64,000 nt of DNA from an uncultured Campylobacter sp. (GCF_938039205.1 NZ_CALHVM010000024.1:1-64000); one strand, 5' to 3'. Positions 36,310 through 45,647 are shown, numbered from the stretch's first letter. Translations and numbers: made by a program. The notes: generated from the letters alone by a model not told the origin.

Positions 36310-37560
36310 ATGAAAAAAATAGCCTTATCGCTTGCGCTTTTGTGTGCGGCGGCGTTTGCCAAAGAGTGCGACTACATGCTAGCTAGCACCGCGCAAAAGA
36401 CTTTTGAGGAGCCGACTTCTAGCTACGAGACCAAGCAAAGCTACGACGCCAAGGCTCGCCGCCTAGAGCTGGTGAGCAGCTCCGAGCTCGCAGACGGCCT
36501 AAAGGGCAAACACAAAGAGATCAGCTACTATAACAAAGCCGGCGAGATGACGAAATTTGAAGCCTATAGCTATGATTTTACCGCGAAAAAATGGATCAAA
36601 GTAACCGAATACAAAGCCGATTATAAAAAAGGCGTTCTCACGCAGGAGTCTAGTTCGTTTATCAGAGGCGTGCCGGAAAATGCTAGCAAAATCATCACAA
36701 AGTACCTAAAAAACGCTAGCGAGGAGATCAGATACGAGCTGGTAAAGGGCAAATGGCAAAAAGCAGCGCTAACTAAAACCGTCGAGAACGCATACGGCGA
36801 GAACGAGCTCATCGTGCTTAGCGTCTGGGACGGCAAAAGATGGCAGCCTAAGTCAAAAACTCAGCTACTCTACGGCGCGGACGGACAGACGCGCGGCTAT
36901 GAGAGCTGGGACTACGAAAACGGCGCGTGGCAAAACCGCGAAAGAAGCACTGTTGCGGGCGACGTTAGGGGCAAATACGAGCAGGTAAGAAGCGTGTTTG
37001 AGGACGGCGCGTGGTGCTACGCCGAGATGTCTAGGCACGACTACGACGCCTCTAGCGGCAAAGATGTGACGATAAATCTCATATGGAACGCCGAGCAAAA
37101 CGCATGGGAAAACAACAGCAAAAGCGTCTCGGTCGTAGGGGGCGCGGGCTTTGAAACGGCGGCGTTTTTGTGGGATAAAGAGCGCAAAGAGTGGAAGCAG
37201 GAGTACTCCAACCGCAGCATCTACGACAAGAGCGGCGAGCGTCTGCTAACGCAGCGATACGACACGATGGACGGCAGCGAGAAGTTCGTCTACGGCTACA
37301 ACGAGCGCGGCGATAACGTGAGCGTGGATATCTACGAGCTAGTTAGCGACGAAAACGGCAAAAGATGGGTGCAAAATAAGCGCCTGGAGACGACCTTTGA
37401 TCCGAGTATATTAGCTGACGACATCGGACACGGCGGCTCGCTGATGTCCTTTGAGATGCCTAGCAGATACGCGGTGACTAGCTTTAAGCAGTTCGTCGCG
37501 GCGGACGGTAAATTTAAGCTCGCTTCAGAGCAGACGTGGAAATATAAAAGGGTCAAATGA
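36310..37560 (+). CDS. Secreted repetitive protein A (tandem paralogue)
   Basis: 416 residues with a clear signal peptide (MKKIALSLALLCAAAFA, cleavage before KECDY). The mature protein is built of short beta-rich units that repeat aromatic positions: YDAKARRLE, KWIKVTEYKADYK, KWQKAALTKT, RWQPKSKTQLLYG, AWQNRERSTV, EWKQEYSNRSIYD, FVYGYNERGDNVSVDI. They resemble YD/W-type repeats and the DUF3836-like secreted proteins of oral Bacteroidetes. The role is unknown; no catalytic motif is seen. It shares its plan and specific motifs with the gene at 37711, so the two are tandem duplicates. The start follows AAAGGAGAG. Confidence 0.8.
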   Translation: MKKIALSLALLCAAAFAKECDYMLASTAQKTFEEPTSSYETKQSYDAKARRLELVSSSELADGLKGKHKEISYYNKAGEMTKFEAYSYDFTAKKWIKVTEYKADYKKGVLTQESSSFIRGVPENASKIITKYLKNASEEIRYELVKGKWQKAALTKTVENAYGENELIVLSVWDGKRWQPKSKTQLLYGADGQTRGYESWDYENGAWQNRERSTVAGDVRGKYEQVRSVFEDGAWCYAEMSRHDYDASSGKDVTINLIWNAEQNAWENNSKSVSVVGGAGFETAAFLWDKERKEWKQEYSNRSIYDKSGERLLTQRYDTMDGSEKFVYGYNERGDNVSVDIYELVSDENGKRWVQNKRLETTFDPSILADDIGHGGSLMSFEMPSRYAVTSFKQFVAADGKFKLASEQTWKYKRVK

Positions 37561-37710
37561 TCTTTTACTAGCGGCCCAACTGCGGTAAATTTGACGCTTT
37601 GGATTTGGTCAAATTTAATGAGTGCCCGAGCGTCAAATTTAGCTCGTTAAATTTTGCTTTCACATCAAATTTGACGCCGTTTGGGCGGCTAAATTTAAAA
37701 AGGAGCGAAT

Positions 37711-38982
37711 GTGAGATTTTTTTGGAAAGCAGCGGCGATGGCTGTGATTTGGGCCTTGCCGCTAGCTGCGTCGGGCGAAATTTGCCTAAAAAAGACGAGC
37801 TACAAGACGGAGGGCGACGCCGTGCCGCACTACAAATACGAAACGAGCCAAGCTTACGACGCGAAGGCTCGACTACTAGAAAAAATCTACGACGAAATCA
37901 GCGATGAGGGCAGGCGCAGGACGAAAAGCATTGTCAAATTTGACGAAAGAGGCGAGCGCGAGATAGGCAGCACAGAGTACGATTGGGACTTTGGCGCCGA
38001 AAAATGGCGCAAAGCAGGGTTCTCAAAAACAGAGAGGACAAAGGACGGCGCGTTTGTTTATATTGATACTCGCGGTCAAAACGGCAAACTAAACCAAGGT
38101 CAAAAAACCATCGAAAAGCGAACGGGCGCGACGGAAATCTCTCAAAATTTCACTCTAAAAAACGGCAAATGGACGCCGACGTATCTAATCAAAAGACTTT
38201 ATGACGAAAACCATAAAACTACGCTCGTAGCGACCTTTGAGTGGAATACCAAAGCAAAAAAATGGACTCCGTACGAAAAAATGATATACCGCTATAAGAG
38301 CGACGTCTACGCTAGCTCCGAGGGCTATAAATGGCGCGGCAAATGGGTGCCGCAGACGAAGCATTCGGCCTTTACGGCTGCGGACGGAGCGCGTACCGAG
38401 ATAAATTTTACGTGGAGCCAGGACGCGTGGCAGCCGCAGGAGAGGACGGTGCAAAAAATAGAGCCAGAGTTTAGGCGTTTTACCGATCTTAGATGCCGCT
38501 GGGACGCCGCAAAGAGCGAGTGGAACGGCTGCTACAAAAACGTGCGCGAGGAGACCGAGCAAGGTCGGCTAAAGTACTCCGCATCGTCGTTTTGGCAGGG
38601 GGAGTCGCAGCGCTGGGGGGTTGTGTTTGAAAACGAGCTTAGCTACGACGCGCGTGGCAACCTGATAAAAAATCGCGAGATGTCTGATGGCGAGCGGCGC
38701 GAGTACGTCTACGCCTACGACGAGGCGGGAAATAACGTATCTTCGGCGCTTCGTGAGCCCGATGAGAGCGGCAAATGGCGCGAAACGCAAAAGACGGTAA
38801 ATGTATTTGAACGTGAAATTTTAGCACGCGACGTCATGGACCGCGGCTTCATCGGCGACTACGTGGCCGCGGGCGAAAACGCGATCAAAAGCAGCAAGCA
38901 GTATTTTTTAGACGGCGATGAGTTTAAGCTAAACGAGACGCTCGAGTGGTTTTACGAAAAATGCGAGCCGTCTCGTGAATGA
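37711..38982 (+). CDS. Secreted repetitive protein B (tandem paralogue)
   Basis: 423 residues starting at GTG 37711 behind AAAAAGGAGCG. Signal peptide MRFFWKAAAMAVIWALPLAAS, cleaved before GEICLKK. It shares with its neighbour the YETSQAYDAKARLLE opening (first copy YETKQSYDAKARRLE), repeated W-plus-aromatic units (KWRKAGFSKTE, KWTPTYLIKRLYD, RWGVVFENELSYD) and the YVYAYDEAGNNVSSAL end (first copy FVYGYNERGDNVSVDI). Sequence identity has otherwise drifted far, indicating an old duplication. A 150-base AAATTT-rich spacer separates the genes. The function is unknown; export and aromatic repeats suggest carbohydrate or surface binding. Confidence 0.8.
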   Translation: MRFFWKAAAMAVIWALPLAASGEICLKKTSYKTEGDAVPHYKYETSQAYDAKARLLEKIYDEISDEGRRRTKSIVKFDERGEREIGSTEYDWDFGAEKWRKAGFSKTERTKDGAFVYIDTRGQNGKLNQGQKTIEKRTGATEISQNFTLKNGKWTPTYLIKRLYDENHKTTLVATFEWNTKAKKWTPYEKMIYRYKSDVYASSEGYKWRGKWVPQTKHSAFTAADGARTEINFTWSQDAWQPQERTVQKIEPEFRRFTDLRCRWDAAKSEWNGCYKNVREETEQGRLKYSASSFWQGESQRWGVVFENELSYDARGNLIKNREMSDGERREYVYAYDEAGNNVSSALREPDESGKWRETQKTVNVFEREILARDVMDRGFIGDYVAAGENAIKSSKQYFLDGDEFKLNETLEWFYEKCEPSRE

Positions 38983-39101
38983 GCCCTATATCGTTCAAAT
39001 TTCGCGCGGCGACGCGATGATATTTGGCTGCGAGGCGGATTTTGGCGTCTAAATTTGACGAGCGGCGGAGTATGGTTTTTAAATAAAATTTAGGAGAAAA
39101 T

Positions 39102-39980
39102 ATGAAAAATTTGGATGAAATTTTACTCTCTTTCGACGAAAGTACACAAAATGTTTTATTTCTAAACGGCAATGGCGCTAAACACCCGGTTTGGGACGAT
39201 GCGGACGAGGTTTTCGCAAAGGCGGTGGAGCAAATTTTAGATAAAAGCCTAGGGCTGAAAAAGGGCGTGGACTATAGCAAAACGCCTAAATTTTATGGTG
39301 CCCGGCCGCTCGCGTTTATCGGCGTGCATGCGCAGATGATCGGGCGAAAAAGCATAGGATTTTTGCTCACGAGCCGGCATCTTTTGGTTAAATTTGACGC
39401 GTCGGCCGTAAATGTCGATGAGGTAGCGGCTGCGTTTAGGCTCGGCAAGTATCTGCAAAACGAGCTGGAAACTCTCGCTTGGCAAGAGCTGGAAAAATGC
39501 GAATTTGAAATCGACGGCGAGATGAAAGCGGCGATGAAAAGGGCGCTAAAAGCCGTTTTAAATGCTATTTTTGAGGACGGAGTCCAAAACGACGAGGCAA
39601 AAATTTCGGATAAACTTTTAGAGTTAGGTCTTGGCGAAGCGCTAAAAACGCCGCTTGACGAGAGTAAGTTATTATCCAAATCGCTCGGCGTTTTTAAGCC
39701 TAGCTCGCCGATTTTTCATAGCTTAGATAGCGCGCTTTTTGGACTCAGTAAACCTTTTGGCGTGATTTTGGACGAGCGCGGGCTCATTAGCCGTGACCTT
39801 ATGGAAGAGCCCGTTTTTAGCTCGTGGGATGAGATCGCAGACGCGTCCATAACGGTAAAAGAGGGGGAAGAAGACGTCATAATAATCGGCGAAAAAGAGC
39901 ACCAGATACCTCTTGAGCTAAAAGAGAAAAAGGAAAATTTCGCCGAATTTTTAAAATTTACGGCGGCGCTAAAAGCGTAA
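39102..39980 (+). CDS. Hypothetical protein, 292 residues
   Basis: No family recognised. It is cytoplasmic by sequence: no signal peptide or membrane segment. Residues 60-110 look like an alpha/beta core (FYGARPLAFIGVHAQMIG, SIGFLLTSRHLLVKFD), the middle is helical, and the C-terminus holds FGVILDERGLISRDLMEE and EEDVIIIGEKEHQIPLELKEK. The RHLLVKFD segment resembles a PH/YokE-like strand pair, only weakly. It starts behind TTTAGGAGAAA, ends before the tkt promoter and is probably monocistronic. Confidence 0.7.
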   Translation: MKNLDEILLSFDESTQNVLFLNGNGAKHPVWDDADEVFAKAVEQILDKSLGLKKGVDYSKTPKFYGARPLAFIGVHAQMIGRKSIGFLLTSRHLLVKFDASAVNVDEVAAAFRLGKYLQNELETLAWQELEKCEFEIDGEMKAAMKRALKAVLNAIFEDGVQNDEAKISDKLLELGLGEALKTPLDESKLLSKSLGVFKPSSPIFHSLDSALFGLSKPFGVILDERGLISRDLMEEPVFSSWDEIADASITVKEGEEDVIIIGEKEHQIPLELKEKKENFAEFLKFTAALKA

Positions 39981-39999
39981 AATTTAAGCCGAATTTTCG

Positions 40000-40005
40000 T
40001 ATAAT
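40000..40005 (+). promoter_or_regulatory. -10 box upstream of tkt
   Basis: TATAAT, 23 bases before the tkt start. No clear -35 box. Confidence 0.6.
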
Positions 40006-40028
40006 CGCATAAAAACTAAGGAGAAAAA

Positions 40029-41942
40029 ATGCTAAAAAAGATGGCTGATACGATAAGGTTTTTGTGCGCTGATATGGTGCAGCAGGCAAACAGCGGGCAT
40101 CCGGGCGCGCCGATGGGGCTAGCGGACGTCATGGTCGTGCTGGCTAAATTTCTAAATCACAATCCTAAAAATCCAAACTGGCTAAACCGCGACAGGCTCG
40201 TATTTAGCGGCGGTCACGCAAGCTCGCTCGTGTATAGCTTTTTGCATCTTAGCGGCTACGATCTTAGCCTTGATGATCTAAAAAACTTCCGTCAGCTAGG
40301 CTCCAAAACCCCAGGCCACCCGGAGATCCACACCAAAGGCGTCGAGGTTGCGACCGGACCGCTAGGGCAGGGCGTAGCAAACGCGGTTGGCTTTGCTATG
40401 GCGGCAAAATACGCGGCTAATCTGCTAAACGAGCCTGAAAACACCATCATCGACCATAAAATTTACTGCCTCTGCGGCGACGGAGACTTGCAGGAGGGCA
40501 TCAGCTACGAGGCCTGTGCAGTTGCGGGCAACCTGCACCTAGACAACCTCGTGCTGATCTACGACTCCAACAATATCACGATCGAGGGCGACACGAGTAT
40601 CGCTTGGAGCGAGGACGTGAAGGCGAGATTCGAGGCGCAGGGCTGGGACGTCGCGCGTATCGACGGTCACGACTACGATCAGATCGAGTTTGCGCTCGAG
40701 CAAGCCGTCGAAAAGGAGCGCCCGTATCTCATCATCGCAAACACTCGCATCGCAAAGGGCGCTGGCGAGCTAGAGGGTAGCCACCACAGCCACGGCGCGC
40801 CGCTTGGCGAGGAGATCATAAAGGCTGCTAAAATCGCAGCCGGCTTTGATCCTGAGTGCAAATTTGCTATTGGCGAGGACGTGCTGATCCGCTTCCGCGC
40901 CGCGCTAGAAAAGGGCGACCTGGCCGAAGCTCAGTGGAACAAAAAGGTAGAAAATCTAAGCAGTGAAAGCAAAAATATGCTAAATGCGCTGTTAAATCCT
41001 GATTTTAGCAAGATAAATTTCCCTGATTTTAGCGGCAAAAAGCTAGCCACGCGCGACAGCAACGGCATCATCATGAACGAGATTGCGCGCGCGATGCCCG
41101 GCTTTATCGGCGGTAGCGCAGATCTGGCGCCGTCGAACAAAACCGAGCTAAAAGGCATGGGCGACTTCCCTAACGGACGCAACATCCACTACGGCATCCG
41201 CGAGCACGCCATGGCCGCGATAAACAACGCGGTCGCTAGATACGGGCTTTTCTTACCGTTTAGCGCGACGTTTTTTATCTTTAGCGACTACCTAAAGCCG
41301 TCTGCGCGTATAGCCTCACTGATGAGCATTAGGCACTTTTTTATCTTTACGCACGACAGCATCGGCGTGGGCGAGGACGGCCCGACGCACCAGCCTATCG
41401 AGCAGCTTAGCACATTGCGCGCGATGCCAAACTTTTACACTTTCCGTCCGGCCGACGGCAACGAAAACGTACTTTGCTGGAAAGCTGCGTTAAATTTACG
41501 CGCTCCAAGCGCCTTCGTGCTGAGTCGCCAAGGCCTAGCTCCGCTTGAAAAAGGCGAATTTGGCGGCGTGGAAAACGGCGCGTATCTGCTAAAACGCGCA
41601 CAAAACGCCAAAATCACGCTAATAGCTAGCGGCAGCGAAGTGGAGCTCTGCGTCAAGGCGGCTGAAATTTTAGCCGCTCGCGGTATCGGCGCAAACGTCG
41701 TCTCTGCACCGTGCTTTGATCTGCTTTGCGAGCAGCCGCGCGAGTACATAGATCAGATCATAGATCCAGCGACCAAGGTCATCGCCGTCGAAGCCGCAAG
41801 CGCGCTGGAGTGGTATAAATTTGCCGATGAGATCTACTCGATGAAGAGCTTTGGCGAGAGCGGCAAGGCGGGCGCATTGTTCGAATACTTCGGCTTCACG
41901 CCTGAAAAGATCGCGGAATTTGCGCAGGAAGCGGCGAAGTAA
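40029..41942 (+). CDS. tkt: Transketolase
   Basis: Thiamine-diphosphate enzyme that moves two-carbon units between sugar phosphates. QQANSGHPGAPMGLADV is the signature at about residues 17-33. The cofactor/metal motif is GDGDLQEGISYEA with YDSNNITIEG. The Glu of the catalytic centre lies in the DSIGVGEDGPTHQPIEQL region. At 637 residues it is complete, with pyrophosphate, pyrimidine and C-terminal domains. In campylobacters lacking a full glycolysis the non-oxidative pentose route is central. It stands alone behind AAGGAG. Confidence 0.97.
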   Translation: MLKKMADTIRFLCADMVQQANSGHPGAPMGLADVMVVLAKFLNHNPKNPNWLNRDRLVFSGGHASSLVYSFLHLSGYDLSLDDLKNFRQLGSKTPGHPEIHTKGVEVATGPLGQGVANAVGFAMAAKYAANLLNEPENTIIDHKIYCLCGDGDLQEGISYEACAVAGNLHLDNLVLIYDSNNITIEGDTSIAWSEDVKARFEAQGWDVARIDGHDYDQIEFALEQAVEKERPYLIIANTRIAKGAGELEGSHHSHGAPLGEEIIKAAKIAAGFDPECKFAIGEDVLIRFRAALEKGDLAEAQWNKKVENLSSESKNMLNALLNPDFSKINFPDFSGKKLATRDSNGIIMNEIARAMPGFIGGSADLAPSNKTELKGMGDFPNGRNIHYGIREHAMAAINNAVARYGLFLPFSATFFIFSDYLKPSARIASLMSIRHFFIFTHDSIGVGEDGPTHQPIEQLSTLRAMPNFYTFRPADGNENVLCWKAALNLRAPSAFVLSRQGLAPLEKGEFGGVENGAYLLKRAQNAKITLIASGSEVELCVKAAEILAARGIGANVVSAPCFDLLCEQPREYIDQIIDPATKVIAVEAASALEWYKFADEIYSMKSFGESGKAGALFEYFGFTPEKIAEFAQEAAK

Positions 41943-42105
41943 AATCTAGCTTTAAATTTGACGGTTTTGATTCCGGCCGGATCCGTTAAATTTAAGGACT
42001 CGCGGCGAGCAGACTCGCATCAAATTTATGCGGCTTGCTTGCAGACGGCTAAATTTAAATTTTAGCGTCGCTCGCGGTAAAATCAAAATTATAAAAAGGG
42101 AAATA

Positions 42106-42282
42106 TTGCAAAGATATAGGCAAGAAACAGGGCGATTCGCCGACGAAAATTTCATCTTAAATTTGGCTCGCGGCGCAGGTAAATTTAACGCGCAAAAAGG
42201 CTTGAGCGAGCAAATTTGCGCTAAAGATAAAATCAAATTTAGCGCGCAAAATTCGTTTAAATTTAACCAAAAGGTCGCGTGA
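42106..42282 (+). CDS. Possible small coupled reading frame before uppP (doubtful)
   Basis: A 58-residue frame from TTG 42106, with AGGG five bases upstream, to a TGA that shares one base with the uppP ATG. It is basic, Asn/Lys/Phe-rich and largely encoded by AAATTT words. It has no recognisable motif. It could be a leader peptide coupling uppP translation, or simply non-coding spacer. The rest of 41943-42281 holds no gene. Confidence 0.2.
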   Translation: MQRYRQETGRFADENFILNLARGAGKFNAQKGLSEQICAKDKIKFSAQNSFKFNQKVA

Positions 42283-43076
42283 TGGAGCTTTCTCATATCA
42301 TCGTTTTAGCCCTAGTTCAGGGCATTAGCGAGTTTTTGCCGATCTCTAGCTCGGCGCATCTCGTACTCGTACCAAAGCTGCTTGAATGGGCTGATCAGGG
42401 GCTAGCATTTGACGTCGCCGTTCACGTAGGCACGCTAGCGGCGATACTTTTTTATTTTAAAGATAGACTTGCGGGGCTCGTGCGTGATTTTTTCGCGTCT
42501 ATCGCGCGACGCGAGAAGGTCGGCGACAGTACGCTCGTGTGGTCGGTCGGCTTTGCGACCGTGCCGGTGGGGCTTTTTGGTCTAGCGTTTAGCGACGCCA
42601 TCGAGCAGTACGCTAGAAACGGGCTCGTAATCGCGGCGATGACGATAATCTTTGGTATCGCGCTCTACGTCGCGGACAAAAAATCAGGACTAAAAACCGA
42701 ATACGAAATGACGATCAAGCTCGCTCTAATCATAGGTCTAGCGCAGGCGATCGCGCTGATACCCGGCGTTTCGCGCTCGGGCGTGACGATGACGGCGGCG
42801 CTGATGCTTGGCTTTAGTCACAGCGCAAGCGCGAATTTCTCATTTTTGCTTTCGATCCCGGTTATCGTACTAGCAGGCGGACTCGAGGCGGTAAAGCTGA
42901 TAAAAACCCCGGACGCGCTGCCTTGGAGCGACCTTGCTATCGGCGCAGCGGTTAGCGGCCTTAGCGCGTATCTTTGCGTGCGGCTGTTTATGGCGCTGAT
43001 CGCGCGCGTGAGCATGCTACCGTTCGTGATTTACCGCATGATTTTGGGCGTGTTTTTGTTTGTGATGTTTTTATGA
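42282..43076 (+). CDS. uppP: Undecaprenyl-diphosphatase UppP
   Basis: Integral membrane enzyme that recycles undecaprenyl diphosphate to the monophosphate carrier for peptidoglycan and O-antigen synthesis. The two active-site motifs are present: VQGISEFLPISSSAHL near the N-terminus (Glu and Ser) and PGVSRSGVTMTAA at about residue 164 (Arg). About eight transmembrane helices over 264 residues. ATG 42282 (MELSHII) is preferred over GTG 42279. Confidence 0.97.
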   Translation: MELSHIIVLALVQGISEFLPISSSAHLVLVPKLLEWADQGLAFDVAVHVGTLAAILFYFKDRLAGLVRDFFASIARREKVGDSTLVWSVGFATVPVGLFGLAFSDAIEQYARNGLVIAAMTIIFGIALYVADKKSGLKTEYEMTIKLALIIGLAQAIALIPGVSRSGVTMTAALMLGFSHSASANFSFLLSIPVIVLAGGLEAVKLIKTPDALPWSDLAIGAAVSGLSAYLCVRLFMALIARVSMLPFVIYRMILGVFLFVMFL

Positions 43077-43085
43077 AAATAGCTA

Positions 43086-43121
43086 AATTTGGGCTCAAAT
43101 TTAAGATTTGAAGCCCAAATT
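43086..43121. terminator. Bidirectional terminator between uppP and the phosphoesterase gene
   Basis: AATTTGGGCTCAAAT (43086-43100) pairs with ATTTGAAGCCCAAATT (43106-43121), 15 bp with one bulged A and a five-base loop. It lies between convergent genes and has A and T tracts on both flanks. Confidence 0.75.
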
Positions 43122-43150
43122 CGCTTTGTAAATCCAAAGCGCAAATTTGA

Positions 43151-43813
43151 CTAAGACCGGTCAAAATTTAGCTTTTCTAAAACCTCTTTTATCCTTGCGC
43201 TTCTACTCTCTACGCTATCTTCTTCGCTAAACATCCTGTGTTTGCTATACTCAAAAGGCGGCAGGTCTTTAACGAGATCATAAATTTCCTCAAAGCTTAA
43301 AATCTTGCCGTGCAGGTCGTAGCTGGCGTTTAGCGCCTTGCCTTTTACGTTTGCGATATTTGCGTGGATGTGGCCGTAGAGCTGGATAGAGCCGTGGTGA
43401 CCTGCGTTCCACTCGGCTAGCGGATAGTGAAAGAGCACGAGATGAAATTTATCCTGCCCGTGCTGCACGGTGATCTCTTTGTATTTGCAAATTTCATCAA
43501 ACAGCGCGTTGCCGTCTTGTTTTTTTATAGCTAGTAGCTCGTCTTTATGCTTTTTTATCGCTTCATCGTGATTGCCCAGTACTAGGACGTGCTTGCCGTT
43601 TAGCTTGCTAAAGATGGATATATTGGTCTGCATATCCTTATGAAAGCTTAGATCGCCCATATTATAGACCGTGTCGCAGGGATTTACCCTCTCGTTCCAA
43701 TGACGAATGAGCGCGCTATCCATCGCCTCTACGCTAGAAAAAGGCCTAAAGCACGGATGAAATCTCATGATATTGCTATGTCCGAAATGCAAATCGGAGG
43801 TAAAATAAATCAT
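43151..43813 (-). CDS. Metallophosphoesterase
   Basis: Calcineurin-like phosphoesterase of 220 residues. Metal motifs in order are TSDLHFGH (Asp, His), MGDLSFH (Asp), GNHDEAI (Asn, His), a His in LVLFHYPLAEW and LYGHIHAN (His pair). The same order is found in small cytosolic phosphoesterases of unknown substrate. The ATG overlaps the end of the broken phosphatase gene upstream by four bases, so both belonged to one transcript. Substrate not inferable. Confidence 0.88.
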   Translation of the reverse strand: MIYFTSDLHFGHSNIMRFHPCFRPFSSVEAMDSALIRHWNERVNPCDTVYNMGDLSFHKDMQTNISIFSKLNGKHVLVLGNHDEAIKKHKDELLAIKKQDGNALFDEICKYKEITVQHGQDKFHLVLFHYPLAEWNAGHHGSIQLYGHIHANIANVKGKALNASYDLHGKILSFEEIYDLVKDLPPFEYSKHRMFSEEDSVESRSARIKEVLEKLNFDRS

Positions 43814-44498
43814 TTTTGCTCCTTTAAATCCACTTCAAATTTCTCGCCGCTTTTTATTTCCGTGATAACTAGGCGCTTGAAAAACACGGCCCCTACGTCC
43901 ATCGAAAAGACGTTATTTGCGCGTCTGGTTATCCTATTTTCTTCGCTTGCGACGTGCCCGTGAAATATCCTCTTGCCCGTATTATTGCCATCCCAAAAGG
44001 GCTCTATGCTCCACAGCACGTAGTCCTCGTCCTGCTCCTCTTCGCTTTTATCGCCGTCAAAGGCCGCGTGGACAAATATGCTTTTCTCCGAGCTCACGAC
44101 GTGAGGCATATCGCCGATAAAATCCTTTAGCCACGAGAGCGCGAAGCTGTTTAAATTTCGCTTGTAGATTGACCTTTGGTTTTATCGCCGCCGTTTCTAA
44201 GCCAAATTTGATGATCTAGCGAGTCGCCGCCGAAATACCCGTCCATCATCATTTTTTCGTGATTTCCCAGTACGTGGATCAGCGCGTATCCGTTTCTAAC
44301 GAGCTCGGCGTATCTTTTGTATAGCCCAATCGTATCCTCGCCGCGGTCGCAGCTGTCGCCTAAAATAATAACCAAATCCTTTTTGGTCAAATTTATCTTT
44401 TTAATCATCAGATTAAAAAGCCCGAGGCAGCCGTGCATATCGCCGAATACGAAAATCCGCGCGTAATCATCTTCGTTTATGTGTTTTATTTTTATCAT
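43810..44498 (-). pseudogene. Serine/threonine-type metallophosphatase disrupted by one frameshift
   Basis: Two minus-strand frames together form one PPP/ApaH-like phosphatase. 44498-44151 carries the N-terminal metal motifs VFGDMHGC, ILGDSCDRGED and LGNHEKMM, then runs out of frame after WLRNGGDKTKG. 44109-43810, continued upstream in frame (SIYKRNLNSFALSWLKDFIGDMPHV), carries the C-terminal part including FVHAAFDGD and IFHGHV. The frames meet at about 44171-44180 and differ by a single base, so a one-base deletion explains it. A sequencing error would look the same. Downstream ATGs at 44109 might allow a truncated, inactive product. Confidence 0.85.
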
Positions 44499-44555
44499 TT
44501 TTTGTTCTTGTGCGTAAATTTGTGGAAAATTTTTGGGTTAAGTTTTATAAGATTA

Positions 44556-44643
44556 TGGCAGATGGGAAGGGATTCGAACCCTCGAAAGCTTGCACTTTAC
44601 ACGCGTTCCAGGCGTGCTCCTTCAACCACTCGGACACCCATCT
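44556..44643 (-). tRNA. tRNA-Ser, anticodon GGA
   Basis: 88 bases including an encoded CCA. The acceptor arms AGATGGG and CCCATCT pair exactly. The anticodon stem CACGC/GCGTG closes on CTGGAAC, giving anticodon GGA that reads UCC and UCU. A long variable arm (the Ser/Leu class-II feature) and a TTCGAAT T-loop are present. Confidence 0.96.
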
Positions 44644-44816
44644 ATGAAGCCTGGATTATAGCTAAAATTTAATAAGCGCAAACTTATATTTGAGTTTGAG
44701 CGCGTCTTATGGAGGCGTCAAATTTGAGCACGCATAAGGTTTTAGCGTCATAAAGGTGCGGGTTAAGGTGCAAAACCGTCAAATTTGCCGCCAAATTTGG
44801 CTTAAATTTGAGCGAA

Positions 44817-45647
44817 TTACCCGCGCTTACCCAGAGCGAAAACAAACATCCTGCACGCCTCGCGAAACGGCTTTATGTGGCTAAGCATACGCGCGATAAG
44901 CCCCCAGCGGTGTTTGTACATATTTGTCATGGTGCCGATTTCTAGGCACTTGATGAGCTCTTTATCCCACGCCTTGACCTCGCCCGCGCCCTCTACGCTC
45001 ATCTTAAATTTCACGTCTCCTTTCATAAATTTGAGCACATCGTGCTTGCGCGTGTTTGATTTTGCGGCAAATTTGTTTATCAAATCGGTGAGCAAAAGTC
45101 CCTCGAACCGCTCGCTCAAATTTAGCACAAACTCCCGAAATACTGCCTTTTCAAAATACATCGCCACGCCCTCTAGCACGAAAATAAACTTCGCGCCTGC
45201 GTGCTTTTTTGCTAGCTCGTCCATCCACGCGGTTTCTAGCATCGAGCACGCTAGGCTGTAGTTTCGCGGCGCTTTTGGCACGAGCTTATCGCGAAGCGCG
45301 ATGACGTCTGGCAAATCAAGGTCGTAAAAGGTCGCCTCGGGGCAGAGCGGAGCTAGCCGCGAAGGCCTGGTATCAAGCCCGGCGCCTACTTGAACGATGA
45401 CGGCGGTCGGGTGCTCGCGGGCAAATTTAAGTATGCAGTCGTCAAAAAACCTCGCTCGTATCACTGTGCCGACCCTGCTTAGCGTCGAGCGGTCAAATTT
45501 AGCGAAATCATAATCTATCTTGCTCACGACGTCTCCCGAAAACGCGTCTTTTAGTATAGGTGTCGTTTCTTGGTTTTCCTTGCTTCTAAAGTATAAATTT
45601 ATAAGTAGCGTCTCGGAGACCGTGCCCTCAAATTCGATCTTTTCCAT
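44817..45647 (-). CDS. SAM-dependent methyltransferase (TcmP/LCMT-like)
   Basis: 276-residue class I methyltransferase of the leucine carboxyl methyltransferase/TcmP family. Motif I is IVQVGAGLDTRPSRL (about residues 84-98). An acidic FYDLDLPDV strand follows to bind the ribose, and LLLTDLINK comes later. These enzymes methylate carboxyl or hydroxyl groups of small molecules or proteins; the substrate cannot be told from sequence. It stands alone between tRNA-Ser and the divergently oriented thiD. Confidence 0.85.
   Translation of the reverse strand: MEKIEFEGTVSETLLINLYFRSKENQETTPILKDAFSGDVVSKIDYDFAKFDRSTLSRVGTVIRARFFDDCILKFAREHPTAVIVQVGAGLDTRPSRLAPLCPEATFYDLDLPDVIALRDKLVPKAPRNYSLACSMLETAWMDELAKKHAGAKFIFVLEGVAMYFEKAVFREFVLNLSERFEGLLLTDLINKFAAKSNTRKHDVLKFMKGDVKFKMSVEGAGEVKAWDKELIKCLEIGTMTNMYKHRWGLIARMLSHIKPFREACRMFVFALGKRG

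Noticed and set aside
37599..37907. 102-codon plus-strand frame before the second paralogue
   Set aside because: It overlaps the start of the GTG-initiated paralogue in another frame and consists of AAATTT-derived Asn/Phe/Leu residues.
44433..44672. Short plus-strand frame crossing the tRNA
   Set aside because: It runs over tRNA-Ser on the other strand and encodes antisense of tRNA sequence.
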